From NCBI RefSeq assembly GCF_024330105.1, contig NZ_JANDHW010000001.1, forward strand, positions 372,001-436,000: a stretch of 64,000 nt of DNA, read 5' to 3'. The notes under the pieces are model-generated. The model did no database searches. It saw only the letters and a program-made list of their open reading frames with translations, and was not told the DNA's origin. Origin of the DNA: Coprobacter tertius (GTDB lineage: Bacteria > Bacteroidota > Bacteroidia > Bacteroidales > Coprobacteraceae). Both the position numbers and the translations under genes were made by a program. Positions 35,283-43,992 of the stretch are shown here, piece by piece. The number at the start of each line of letters is the position of its first letter. The first letter of the stretch is position 1.

Positions 35283-37235
35283 TTAATTTGCAGATTCGGT
35301 TATTCCTTTCCACTGGTCGGTCCTAAACGGAACGGCGGGAAGCCCTTCTGTATCGAAAAGGTTGATATCGGGGTTATTTCCCCAACCGTATCGAACAGCA
35401 ACAGGATCGATGACATCATCACTCCAGACAATTACTTTTCCGTTTTTAAGGGTTGCTTTTGCCCAAACGAATTTTTGATCTTTACCTGCGATGGCAAAGC
35501 CTTCGATGTATCCGTATTTATTTTTTATCACGAGTTGCGAATCTTGAGTATCGAAGGTAACGATTATTTTATTCCCTTTTTTCTCCATCGAAGAAAAAGT
35601 CGGGCCTGTATAATGGATATCTGTTTTTCCGTAATCTTTATTTAAAGCGATCAGGGCTAAACGTCTCCCTACTTCCTGTTTATTTTTAGGATGTATATCA
35701 CCGGCTTCGCCTATATCTATTATAACGGCTTGTCCGGTATGGGGAGTTGAGAGAGTCATGGATTGAGCTTCGCGTACTTCCGCCCATTGGCTTTCGGAAG
35801 GTTCTATGTCTTTAGCCATGAAGTTAGCGAGTTGAACCCAATAGAAGGGAAAGTCATATCCCCATTTTTTACGCCAGTTTTGTATGAGGCTCGGGAATAA
35901 AGTCCGGTAGGCATGAGCATTGTCGGCATTCGATTCACCCTGATACCAGATAACCCCTTTTATCGGGAAACCGATAAAAGGATTTATCATTGCATTATAC
36001 AGTATTGAAGGCATAGAATTGGGGCCGATGCTGGCTTTATAAAATTCTTTATTAGTGAGGGCGGTTCTATACTTCCATGTCCCTGCGAGGGATACTTTTT
36101 CGTTATCTCCCGTTTTAATATACAATTGTTGTGGCTCGCTTGTAAATCCGCCATAACTTGTTTCATCGGTAATTCTGACGGTTATATTGTTTTTCCCCGG
36201 TTTAAGTACTTCTGCCGGAATGGTATAAATACGATCGGTATTGCATCCGTTAGTCTGTCCTATTTCGGTCGAATTTACCCATGTAACGTCATTATCGTCT
36301 ATTTTCCCGAGTGAAAGCCGTGCCTGTTTGCCGGCCATATCCTTTGGTAAAATAATATCGTAACTGAACCAAACGACACCGTCGGTACCGGCAAGAGGCG
36401 TATTACTCCATTCACCCGGAATCTGCATTTCATCCCAAGCAGAGGTCGCGGTATTATTGTTATACCATTTTTCGGTAAGACCTTTGTCTGCGAGGACCGA
36501 ATTCTGGTATTCTTTAATTCCTCCTTTTCCCGCTTTGTTAAAATCCATAACGTCTTTAATCTGTTGGGAATCGAAATCCCTTTTTTTATTTTCCGGCACT
36601 TGAGCATAAGCATCGGAGCTTATCCAGGTTTCAATGATCGTACCTCCCCAGGAAGAATTTATAACTCCTAAAGGAATGCCGGTTTCACGGTAAATATCCC
36701 GGGCAAAAAAATAGGCTACGGCCGAGAAATTACCTGCGGTTTCGGGAGAACATGGTTCCCATTTTGCATTTATGTTGTTCATGGGAACAATTTCCATTTT
36801 CTGTGGAACATTATATAATCGAATATTGGGATAGTCGGCACTCTTTATTTCTTCTTTTCCATTCAGGGCAAAACTTACGGGCCATTCCATATTCGATTGG
36901 CCACTGCATAACCATATGTCGCCGATCATGATATTCTGTAAAGTAATCGTATTTTTTTTACCTTTTATTTCCAAGGTGAACGGACCTCCGTGAGACATTG
37001 CCGGAAGGGTTACCTGCCATTCGCCTTTTGAATTCGCTCGTGTTTTGTATTTTTCTCCTTTAAACGTAATTTCAACCGGTTCTTTTTTATCGGCTGTTCC
37101 CCATATCTTAACTGGAGAGTTGCGTTGCATAACCATATTATTGCTGAAAATGCCGGGTAGCTTTATTTGGGCATTAATTAAGGGTGATATGGCAAATGTT
37201 AATAAGAAAATTAAGACTGTGAGTTTTATTTTCAT
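35283..37235 (-). CDS. Sialate O-acetylesterase (SGNH family), exported
   Basis: 650 residues with a signal peptide (LTVLIFLLTFAISPLINAQ). The SGNH catalytic Ser is in LCSGQSNMEWP (near 114), the second block is GVIWYQGESNADN (near 432) and the Asp/His block is GEAGDIHPKNK (near 513). A beta-sandwich insert (about 270-375) splits the catalytic domain, as in other esterases of this type. It should remove acetyl groups from sialic acids or other acetylated glycans in the periplasm or at the surface. No sialidase or SusCD genes are next to it; it is transcribed alone. Confidence 0.9.
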   Translation of the reverse strand: MKIKLTVLIFLLTFAISPLINAQIKLPGIFSNNMVMQRNSPVKIWGTADKKEPVEITFKGEKYKTRANSKGEWQVTLPAMSHGGPFTLEIKGKKNTITLQNIMIGDIWLCSGQSNMEWPVSFALNGKEEIKSADYPNIRLYNVPQKMEIVPMNNINAKWEPCSPETAGNFSAVAYFFARDIYRETGIPLGVINSSWGGTIIETWISSDAYAQVPENKKRDFDSQQIKDVMDFNKAGKGGIKEYQNSVLADKGLTEKWYNNNTATSAWDEMQIPGEWSNTPLAGTDGVVWFSYDIILPKDMAGKQARLSLGKIDDNDVTWVNSTEIGQTNGCNTDRIYTIPAEVLKPGKNNITVRITDETSYGGFTSEPQQLYIKTGDNEKVSLAGTWKYRTALTNKEFYKASIGPNSMPSILYNAMINPFIGFPIKGVIWYQGESNADNAHAYRTLFPSLIQNWRKKWGYDFPFYWVQLANFMAKDIEPSESQWAEVREAQSMTLSTPHTGQAVIIDIGEAGDIHPKNKQEVGRRLALIALNKDYGKTDIHYTGPTFSSMEKKGNKIIVTFDTQDSQLVIKNKYGYIEGFAIAGKDQKFVWAKATLKNGKVIVWSDDVIDPVAVRYGWGNNPDINLFDTEGLPAVPFRTDQWKGITESAN

Positions 37236-37437
37236 GGTATTAGTAATGGATTAGATTGATTTTTTATTCAGATGAATTCAGAAAGCTAAATTAATAATTT
37301 ATTTTTTTACTGAAAACCGGAGGACGGATATTTTTGTTATTTTATTGAGTCGGTAGTCAGGGAAAATTTATCTACAGACAAAGAATGCGAGTCGTTAAGT
37401 ATTAAAGAACGGGCTTGGGTGGACATTAAAGTAGAGA

Positions 37438-37469
37438 TTTGTGTTATTTATTTTTAAATGATATATTTG
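37438..37469 (+). promoter_or_regulatory. Full-consensus promoter for the outer-membrane barrel gene
   Basis: TTTG at 37438-37441, 20 bases, TATATTTG at 37462-37469; about 60-base leader. Confidence 0.8.
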
Positions 37470-37535
37470 CGTAGATATTATTAACCAAAATAACATCGGA
37501 ATATAAAAAATATTCCATTGATAAAAGAAAGAATT

Positions 37536-38201
37536 ATGAAAAAACTGACTTCATTTATTATTGTTGCATTATGCCTGCTGATGGCAGTTCCTGCGCAATC
37601 TCAGCTAAGATTCGGTGTAAGACTGGGTGCGAATGTTTCTGATATGTCTTTCAATAAAGATGTTTTTAAATCGTCTAACATAGGCAGTTTTACCGGAGGT
37701 CTTATGGCCGAATTTATGTTGCCGGTATTTAACCTGGGTATCGACGGTGCGGTTATGTATACCCGTAAAGGAGCTAAATTTATAGCGACTGGAGATAATG
37801 CTGGAAATATCGGTAATGCGCTTGAAGCGGATGCTATACAGAGTACAAAGAAACTCGATTATATCGAAATTCCTGTAAATTTGAAATATAAGATCGGATT
37901 ACCCATAATAAAACCCTATATTTTTGCCGGTCCGAGTTTCTCGTTTTTGGTAGGAAATAAATTGAGTGTCAATCGCCTTGTGGGAGATGAAAATATCGCT
38001 AAAGAACTCGATAATGCGCTTTCGAACCGCAAATTCGATGTGGCTATTAATTTGGGTGCAGGTCTTGAGCTTTTCAGCAAGATACAGGTACAGGCACAAT
38101 ATGGCTGGGGATTGAATAATGCGATAAAAATTAAAGAAGAAAATTTTAAGGTAACGGCAAAAAATCGGTATTGGACGATTACGGCAGCTTATCTATTCTG
38201 A
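37536..38201 (+). CDS. PorT-type outer-membrane beta-barrel protein
   Basis: 221 residues from the ATG at 37536 (an upstream in-frame TTG at 37518 is rejected). Signal peptide LTSFIIVALCLLMAVPAQSQ, then an eight-strand barrel with the porin-family start LRFGVRLGANVSDMSF and a C-terminal aromatic strand (YWTITAAYLF). This is the outer-membrane beta-barrel family common in Bacteroidota. No specific function can be assigned; the PorT of type IX secretion is a relative but this copy is not beside other secretion genes. Strong promoter and terminator flank it. Confidence 0.88.
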   Translation: MKKLTSFIIVALCLLMAVPAQSQLRFGVRLGANVSDMSFNKDVFKSSNIGSFTGGLMAEFMLPVFNLGIDGAVMYTRKGAKFIATGDNAGNIGNALEADAIQSTKKLDYIEIPVNLKYKIGLPIIKPYIFAGPSFSFLVGNKLSVNRLVGDENIAKELDNALSNRKFDVAINLGAGLELFSKIQVQAQYGWGLNNAIKIKEENFKVTAKNRYWTITAAYLF

Positions 38202-38228
38202 TCTGAAACCTTTATAGTATAAGATAAT

Positions 38229-38272
38229 ACGTGGTATATCCCTTTATAAACAGATATACCACGTTCTTTTTG
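38229..38272 (+). terminator. Terminator after the barrel gene
   Basis: 12-base perfect stem (38229-38240 with 38253-38264) followed by TTCTTTTT. Confidence 0.9.
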
Positions 38273-38280
38273 TATATTTG
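38273..38280 (+). promoter_or_regulatory. -7 box for priA, giving a very short leader
   Basis: TATATTTG directly abuts the previous terminator. Initiation about 7 bases beyond the box would leave only about 12 bases before the ATG at 38299. Confidence 0.45.
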
Positions 38281-38298
38281 TATTCTAAATTTCGATAT

Positions 38299-40761
38299 AT
38301 GTCTCGATTTGCCGATGTCATACTTCCTCTTCCTTTGCGCAAGTATTATACTTATCGTATTCCCGAAGATATGGAAACCCGTTTGCAGGCAGGAAGCCGG
38401 GTAATCGTACCTTTCGGAAGAAAAAAATATTATACGGCGATTGTAGCGTTTGTGCATCCGTATCCGCCGGCAGATTATGAGACGAAGGAGATTCTCACTT
38501 TGTTAGACGATACGCCGGTTTTACGTCGTCCTCAATTGAAATTCTGGGAGTGGATCGCGGAATATTATTTATGCGCTATCGGTGATGTATATAAAGCTGC
38601 ATTGCCCTCCGGGCTTAAATTAGAAAGTGAAACGGTTGTAAGCCCTAATCCCGATTATATCGAGGATGAAGACAATCGATTGAAAGAACGGGAACGGATA
38701 CTGCTCGATGGATTGTCTAATTATGAAAAAATATCGGTACAGGATCTTGAAAAGGAAACCGGTCTTCGAAATATATTACCGGTAATTCGTTCTTTGCTCG
38801 ATAAAGAAGCAATTTATGTCTCGGAAAAGCTGAAAGACGGCTATCGTCCACGAACCGAGAATTTTGTCAAATTATCTTTCGGTCGGGAAAGAAAGGAAGA
38901 ATTAAAAGAAATTTTCGAAAAGCTTTCTGCTGCCAAAAAACAGCTGAAATTATTGATGGCATACCTTGATATGTCTGGATTTATAAGACCGGGAGAATTA
39001 AAAGAAGTGCCCCGAAAAGCTTTATTGAAAAGAGCCGAAGTTTCACCGGCTGTTCTTTCGGCATTGCAGGATAAAGGAATCTTTGTTTCGTATACCCGTG
39101 AGGTAAGTCGTTTTACGTTTTCCGATCCTGTTCTGGGTTCATATCCGCTAAACGAAGCACAACGGCAAGCGTTTAATGCCATAATCACTTCATTTTCGGA
39201 AAAAGACGTTACTTTGTTGCATGGTGTTACTTCGAGCGGAAAAACAGAAATTTATATACATCTTATCGAGGAAGTCGTAAAAAAAGGAAGACAAGTTTTG
39301 TATTTGGTTCCCGAAATCGCTTTAACGACACAATTAACGAGCCGGTTGCAACGGGTATTCGGGAATGCTTTAGCAATATACCATTCTAAATTTTCGGATA
39401 ACGAACGAGTGGAGATATGGAATAATCTTTTGCGGGATAAAGGTGTAAAAGTGATTTTAGGAGTGCGTTCCTCGGTATTTTTACCCTTTAAGGATTTAGG
39501 TTTGGTAATTGTAGATGAAGAGCATGAAAATACTTATAAGCAGCAGGATCCTTCTCCTCGATACCATGCTCGTAATGCGGCGATCGTGTTGGCTTCTATG
39601 CATGGTGCGAAAACTCTTTTAGGTACAGCGACACCTTCTATCGAAACATACTATAATGCCCGTCAGGGAAAATACGGGTTGGTAGAGTTGAAAATACGGT
39701 ATGAAGAAAAAGATTTGCCTGAGATACAGGTTGCCGATACGCAGGAATTACGACGTAAGAAGCAAATGCCCGGTAATTTTTCCCCTTTATTATTGAAAAC
39801 TGCTTCGGATGCGCTGAGACAAGGAGAACAGGTAATTTTGTTTCAGAACAGAAGAGGTTTTGCACCGATGGTCGAGTGTAAGTTGTGCGCTTGGGTGCCT
39901 AAATGTAAAAATTGCGATGTAAGCATGACTTATCATAAACGGTATCATCAGCTTACTTGCCATTATTGCGGGTATACCTACGAATTACCCCGTCAGTGTC
40001 CTGCCTGCGGTCATACTTCGATCGAAGTAAGAGGATTCGGGACAGAGCGCATAGAAGAAGATGTTGAGCAATGTTTTCCGGAATATAAGGTGGCCAGAAT
40101 GGATCTGGATACGACTCGTACCCGAAAAGCTTATGAACAGATAATTGAGGATTTCGAACAGAAAAAGACTCAAATACTTATTGGCACTCAAATGGTAACG
40201 AAGGGGTTGGATTTCGATAATGTGAGTGTTGTCGGAATATTGAGTGCCGATACGATGATGAATTTTCCGGATTTTAGAGCTCACGAGCGCGCTTTTCAGT
40301 TGATGGCTCAGGTAGCTGGTCGTTCTGGCAGAAAGGGCCGAAAAGGAACGGTAATTTTGCAAACGGCTCAACCCGATCATCCGTTGATAAAGCAGGTATT
40401 GAATCATGATTATGAGGGAATGTATTTTACACAGATTGCTGAAAGGGAACAATTTTCTTATCCTCCTTTTTTCAGATTGGTATATATTTATCTGAAACAT
40501 CGGGATGAAAATTTGCTTGATTCGCTTTCCCGTGCTTATGCCGACCGGTTGAGAAAGCTTTTCGGAAATCGGATATTAGGCCCTGATAATCCTCCAGTCG
40601 CCCGTATACAAACTTTATATATTCGCAAAATTGTTCTTAAAATTGAGACACGGGCATCTATGGCGAAAGTAAGAGAATATTTGCTGCTTGCTCAGGATGA
40701 AATGCTACATGATGAACGATTCAGGTCGTTGATTTTATATTACGATGTAGATCCGATGTAG
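38299..40761 (+). CDS. priA: Primosomal protein N' (PriA helicase)
   Basis: 820 residues from the ATG at 38299. It restarts stalled forks by loading the primosome. The N-terminal 3'-DNA-binding domain (ADVILPLPLRKYYTYRIP), the helicase P-loop GVTSSGKTEIY (near 310), the DEEH box IVDEEHENTYKQQ and a Cys-rich zinc region (CKLCAWVPKCKNCDVS, then CHYCG and CPACG, near 540-585) are all intact. The in-frame TTG at 38278 is part of the promoter box. Transcribed alone, towards mdh. Confidence 0.96.
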   Translation: MSRFADVILPLPLRKYYTYRIPEDMETRLQAGSRVIVPFGRKKYYTAIVAFVHPYPPADYETKEILTLLDDTPVLRRPQLKFWEWIAEYYLCAIGDVYKAALPSGLKLESETVVSPNPDYIEDEDNRLKERERILLDGLSNYEKISVQDLEKETGLRNILPVIRSLLDKEAIYVSEKLKDGYRPRTENFVKLSFGRERKEELKEIFEKLSAAKKQLKLLMAYLDMSGFIRPGELKEVPRKALLKRAEVSPAVLSALQDKGIFVSYTREVSRFTFSDPVLGSYPLNEAQRQAFNAIITSFSEKDVTLLHGVTSSGKTEIYIHLIEEVVKKGRQVLYLVPEIALTTQLTSRLQRVFGNALAIYHSKFSDNERVEIWNNLLRDKGVKVILGVRSSVFLPFKDLGLVIVDEEHENTYKQQDPSPRYHARNAAIVLASMHGAKTLLGTATPSIETYYNARQGKYGLVELKIRYEEKDLPEIQVADTQELRRKKQMPGNFSPLLLKTASDALRQGEQVILFQNRRGFAPMVECKLCAWVPKCKNCDVSMTYHKRYHQLTCHYCGYTYELPRQCPACGHTSIEVRGFGTERIEEDVEQCFPEYKVARMDLDTTRTRKAYEQIIEDFEQKKTQILIGTQMVTKGLDFDNVSVVGILSADTMMNFPDFRAHERAFQLMAQVAGRSGRKGRKGTVILQTAQPDHPLIKQVLNHDYEGMYFTQIAEREQFSYPPFFRLVYIYLKHRDENLLDSLSRAYADRLRKLFGNRILGPDNPPVARIQTLYIRKIVLKIETRASMAKVREYLLLAQDEMLHDERFRSLILYYDVDPM

Positions 40762-40792
40762 ATAAAATCTTTTATGATAATCGGATATAAAA

Positions 40793-40836
40793 ATACCCCC
40801 TTATACAACAAAATGTATTGAGGGGGTATGTATTTT
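40793..40836. terminator. Bidirectional terminator between priA and mdh
   Basis: Arms ATACCCCC and GGGGGTAT with an inner ATACA/TGTAT pair; T-rich on the plus side and A-rich upstream, so it can serve both converging genes. Confidence 0.8.
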
Positions 40837-40851
40837 TAGGCTCTATTAATC

Positions 40852-41793
40852 TTAGAGAGCATTGATTTCTTTTAATACGCTGTTAGTTTTGTGTACAGCG
40901 GTTGCACTTTTTGCAAAAGCGGCTTTTTCTTCTTCATTAAGTTTGAAATCGACGATCTTTTCCCAACCGGTACGTCCTAAAATTACGGGAACTCCGATAC
41001 AAATGTCCGATTCGCCGTATTCTCCTTCGAGGTAAACGCTACAAGGAACTAGTTTTTTCTGATCGTGAATGATCGATTCTACTACATACGCGGCGGCGGC
41101 TCCTGGAGCATACCATGCAGAAGTTCCCAATAAGCCGGTAAGAGTAGCACCGCCAACCATCGTATCGGCAGCGACTTTATTTAAAGTTTCGGTATCGAGT
41201 AACTGAGAAGCGGGTATACCTTTATAAGTTGCGAAGCGAGTAAGAGGTATCATGGTAGTATCTCCGTGACCACCGATTACAACGCCTTCTACTTCGTTGG
41301 GATTTGCATCGAGAGCCATACTCAGGTAGCATTTGAAACGCGAGCTGTCGAGTGCGCCACCCATTCCGATGATACGGTTTTTGGGTAAGTTAGTCGCTTT
41401 TTTAATCAAGTAGGTCATTGTATCCATCGGGTTGCTGACACAAATGATAATGGCGTTGGGGGAATGAGCCAGTACATTTTCTGCAACCGATTTTACGATA
41501 CCGGCATTTACGCCGATGAGTTCTTCACGAGTCATACCGGGTTTACGGGGAATTCCAGAAGTGATTACGACAACATCCGATCCGGCTGTTTTTGCATAAT
41601 CGTTAGTAACACCTATTACTTTCGAGTCGAAACCCAGTAATGCGGCTGTCTGCATCATATCCAGTGCTTTACCTTCCGATACGCCTTGTTTTATATCTAA
41701 TAAAACGATTTCATCGGCAACTTCTTTAAAAGCCATTACATTGGCGCACGTAGCTCCTACGTTACCTGCACCTACGACTGTTACTTTTGACAT
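40852..41793 (-). CDS. mdh: Malate dehydrogenase (LDH-like type)
   Basis: 313 residues. NAD loop VGAGNVGATCAN (7-18), substrate-loop GIPRKPGMTREEL near 80 with the arginines that favour malate/oxaloacetate, and active-site GGHGDTTMIP near 172. It reduces oxaloacetate in the reductive branch leading to succinate and propionate in this group. Upstream lies the largest gene-free region of the window. Confidence 0.96.
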   Translation of the reverse strand: MSKVTVVGAGNVGATCANVMAFKEVADEIVLLDIKQGVSEGKALDMMQTAALLGFDSKVIGVTNDYAKTAGSDVVVITSGIPRKPGMTREELIGVNAGIVKSVAENVLAHSPNAIIICVSNPMDTMTYLIKKATNLPKNRIIGMGGALDSSRFKCYLSMALDANPNEVEGVVIGGHGDTTMIPLTRFATYKGIPASQLLDTETLNKVAADTMVGGATLTGLLGTSAWYAPGAAAAYVVESIIHDQKKLVPCSVYLEGEYGESDICIGVPVILGRTGWEKIVDFKLNEEEKAAFAKSATAVHKTNSVLKEINAL

Positions 41794-41839
41794 AATTTGT
41801 ATTTTTAATTATTGTTGTACAGAACTTTTTTAACTGTCG

Positions 41840-41847
41840 CAAAGGTA
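41840..41847 (-). promoter_or_regulatory. -7 box for mdh
   Basis: Reads TACCTTTG on the minus strand, about 47 bases before the mdh ATG. No -33 match. Confidence 0.55.
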
Positions 41848-42333
41848 CGATTTATTCTAATTGCAGAAAAATTTCCGTATTAAAATTTAGATAAATATTT
41901 GCTTCTCTCTTTAACAATCCATAAATGTTTTTTAAATTATAATTTCTTTTTTTATCCACCGGTGTTAATAACTTTAAGTGTCAGATATATAAATGGTTAT
42001 CTGAATTTTTGAAAAAGAATATCAACAGGCATTGTTTATAAACAGCCCTCTTTTAGTTGATAACTGTTTGTTTATGCTTGTTTCAGTCGCATTTTAGTTT
42101 CTTTATGTGATGAAAAGCGGTGTATTGAGTATAGTTTTGTATCGTAATATGTGATAACTGAAGTTTTCAACACATGTTGAAAACTGTAACCTGCAGATTG
42201 TTAATTAAATGTTATAACGAATAACTGATTTTAAACAAACGGAAGGTAATGATGATTTTTGGGAACCGCACTATTTAAAATAAACAGTAGGTAAAAGATT
42301 GCGGAAAGTTTGAACCGATTGGAATATACAAAT
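41848..42333. other. Gene-free AT-rich region with dyads and DnaA-box-like 9-mers
   Basis: About 490 bases between the mdh promoter and the tlpA-like terminator. I find no credible open frame. It holds one 8/9 match to the DnaA box (TTATCCACC, 41952-41960) and several 7/9 matches: 41963-41971 (minus), 42019-42027 (plus), 42033-42044 (palindromic, both strands), 42055-42063 (minus) and both arms of the dyad at 42162-42185. GATAACTG occurs at 42059-42066 and 42153-42160. It may be a replication-origin or complex regulatory region; see findings. Confidence 0.5.
42162..42185. repeat. 11-base perfect inverted repeat
   Basis: AGTTTTCAACA and TGTTGAAAACT arms with a CA spacer. No T run follows on either strand, so it is not a typical terminator. 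Confidence 0.8.
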
Positions 42334-42376
42334 AATAAAGAACCGGTTGAAAAATTTTTTCAACCGGTTCTTTATT
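42334..42376 (-). terminator. Terminator after the TlpA-like gene
   Basis: A 21-base perfect inverted repeat (42334-42354 with 42356-42376) around one base. The centre is A5/T6, so part of the stem may stay open as the loop. It starts 18 bases after the stop of the gene at 42395. Confidence 0.85.
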
Positions 42377-42394
42377 AAATCGTTACTTCTTCGA

Positions 42395-43468
42395 TTATTT
42401 AATTACTGAAGCTACTTTTTCTTCTATTTGGGCGCCTCTTAAATTCCGGGCGACGATTTTCCCGTCGGGTCCGAAAAGAATGATATGAGGAATACCGTTG
42501 ATTCCGTATAAATCTTTGCCGCTATTTCCGGCATTGACAATCTGAGGCCAGTTCATTTTCATCTCTTTAATTCCATTTTTGCTGTCTTCGGGTTTTTCCC
42601 ATACGGCTACACTGACTACTTCGAGGCCTTTTTTACCGTATTTTTTATAAACTTCTGCGATATTGGGTATTTCTCTCCGGCACGGACCGCACCACGATGC
42701 CCAGAAATCGACCAATGTATATTTCCCTTTTCCTACGTAGTCGGATAAAGAAGATTTCTCGCCTTTTAGATTTTCAGCGGTAAAGTCTACAAACATTTTA
42801 CCCTCGGCTGTATTTTCAAGTATCTTGTTATTTTCGATAATTTCTACCAGCGGCGGAAATTGTTTTATAATATCGCCTGAAGCGGAATATAACGAATCTA
42901 TTTTTTCAGTTTCAAGAGCTCCTGCCCATTGTAGCAAAACGAACGCCCCTAAAGCGTCGTTATTATGTTTTTCAAAAACAGGTTTCGAAATATCGGCAAA
43001 TTTTTTCCCCATTTCTTCCTTCAACAGAGTTTCCTGTTTCGATTTTTCAGCCTTGTCATCGATTTTTTTTATTTCAGCATATGCGTTTTTAATGTATGCA
43101 TGGATGCTGTCTATTTTTTGAATATATTGCGAAAACTCATTATTTAACGGAGTCCCGGAAGGAGAGGTTGGCTGTTTTAAGTTTATCGATATTTTTCCGT
43201 TCTCGAGGATAAGATTTCCAAAAGCGTTTCCGGTTTCGATCGCATATAATGCTGCAGTATCGATACTTCCGGTAAATGTGAATTTACCATTTGTAACTAT
43301 CGTACTGTCGGTTACCGATTCGTCGTTGATACGGATTAAGTATACTTTTTCTCCATTGTTGAGAGAATCTCCTGTTTGCCCTTCTATCGTGTAAGAAGTA
43401 GGTTGAGTGGTACATGCAGCAAATAATGTTGCCGCAAGTGCAAAAGATGAAATGTGTATTTTTTTCAT
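42395..43468 (-). CDS. TlpA/ResA-like thioredoxin lipoprotein with DUF4369 domain
   Basis: 357 residues. Lipoprotein signal ends LFAAC (Cys19). An N-terminal DUF4369-type domain (about 25-130, YTIEGQTGDSLNNGEKVYL) and a helical linker precede a thioredoxin domain (about 220-357) with active site WASWCGPCRREIP. Such proteins face the periplasm and keep thiols reduced or serve cytochrome assembly; substrates here are unknown. It lies 27 bases after ispF and ends the porU-porV-ispF run. Confidence 0.92.
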   Translation of the reverse strand: MKKIHISSFALAATLFAACTTQPTSYTIEGQTGDSLNNGEKVYLIRINDESVTDSTIVTNGKFTFTGSIDTAALYAIETGNAFGNLILENGKISINLKQPTSPSGTPLNNEFSQYIQKIDSIHAYIKNAYAEIKKIDDKAEKSKQETLLKEEMGKKFADISKPVFEKHNNDALGAFVLLQWAGALETEKIDSLYSASGDIIKQFPPLVEIIENNKILENTAEGKMFVDFTAENLKGEKSSLSDYVGKGKYTLVDFWASWCGPCRREIPNIAEVYKKYGKKGLEVVSVAVWEKPEDSKNGIKEMKMNWPQIVNAGNSGKDLYGINGIPHIILFGPDGKIVARNLRGAQIEEKVASVIK

Positions 43469-43495
43469 ACCGTGAATAAATTAATCTGATTTTTG

Positions 43496-43975
43496 TTATT
43501 TTTTTTCGAGTAATACTACTGCGTATGCTGAGATTCCTTCTTCCCGTCCGGTAAAACCGAGTTTTTCGGTAGTGGTGGCTTTAATAGAAATGTCTTCTTC
43601 CTGAATATGCATCACTTCTGCCAGTTTTTCTTTCATAGCCGGTATGTGTGGATTTAGTTTGGGCTGTTCGGCGCATACGGTGATATCGGCATTTCCGATT
43701 TCATAACCTTCTTTACGAATAAGATCAACTGTTTTCAGCAGGAGTATTTTACTATCTATGTTTTTGAATTGAGCTGCTGTATCGGGGAAATGAAAACCTA
43801 TGTCGCGTAGGTTTGCAGCACCTAATAAAGCATCGCATAATGCATGTATAAGTACGTCTGCGTCGGAGTGTCCGGCTAATCCTGTAGAATGTTCGATACG
43901 TATTCCGCCCAGCCATAATTCTCTTTCCGGCACTAAACGGTGTACATCGAATCCAAATCCTACTTTAATTTTCAT
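43496..43975 (-). CDS. ispF: 2-C-methyl-D-erythritol 2,4-cyclodiphosphate synthase
   Basis: 159 residues. MEP-pathway enzyme. Metal ligands are in GFDVHRL (Asp9, His11), with GHSDADVLIHALCDALLGAA at about 35-54, and TEKLGFTGREEG near the C-terminus. It lies 17 bases after porV. ispF directly after porV is also seen in Porphyromonas gingivalis, so the order looks conserved. Confidence 0.96.
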   Translation of the reverse strand: MKIKVGFGFDVHRLVPERELWLGGIRIEHSTGLAGHSDADVLIHALCDALLGAANLRDIGFHFPDTAAQFKNIDSKILLLKTVDLIRKEGYEIGNADITVCAEQPKLNPHIPAMKEKLAEVMHIQEEDISIKATTTEKLGFTGREEGISAYAVVLLEKK

Positions 43976-43992
43976 GCTTATTGTTTCGTGGT

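Noticed and set aside
39985-40500. A 171-codon minus-strand frame within priA
   Set aside because: Lies opposite the zinc region and helicase core of priA; no independent coding signal.
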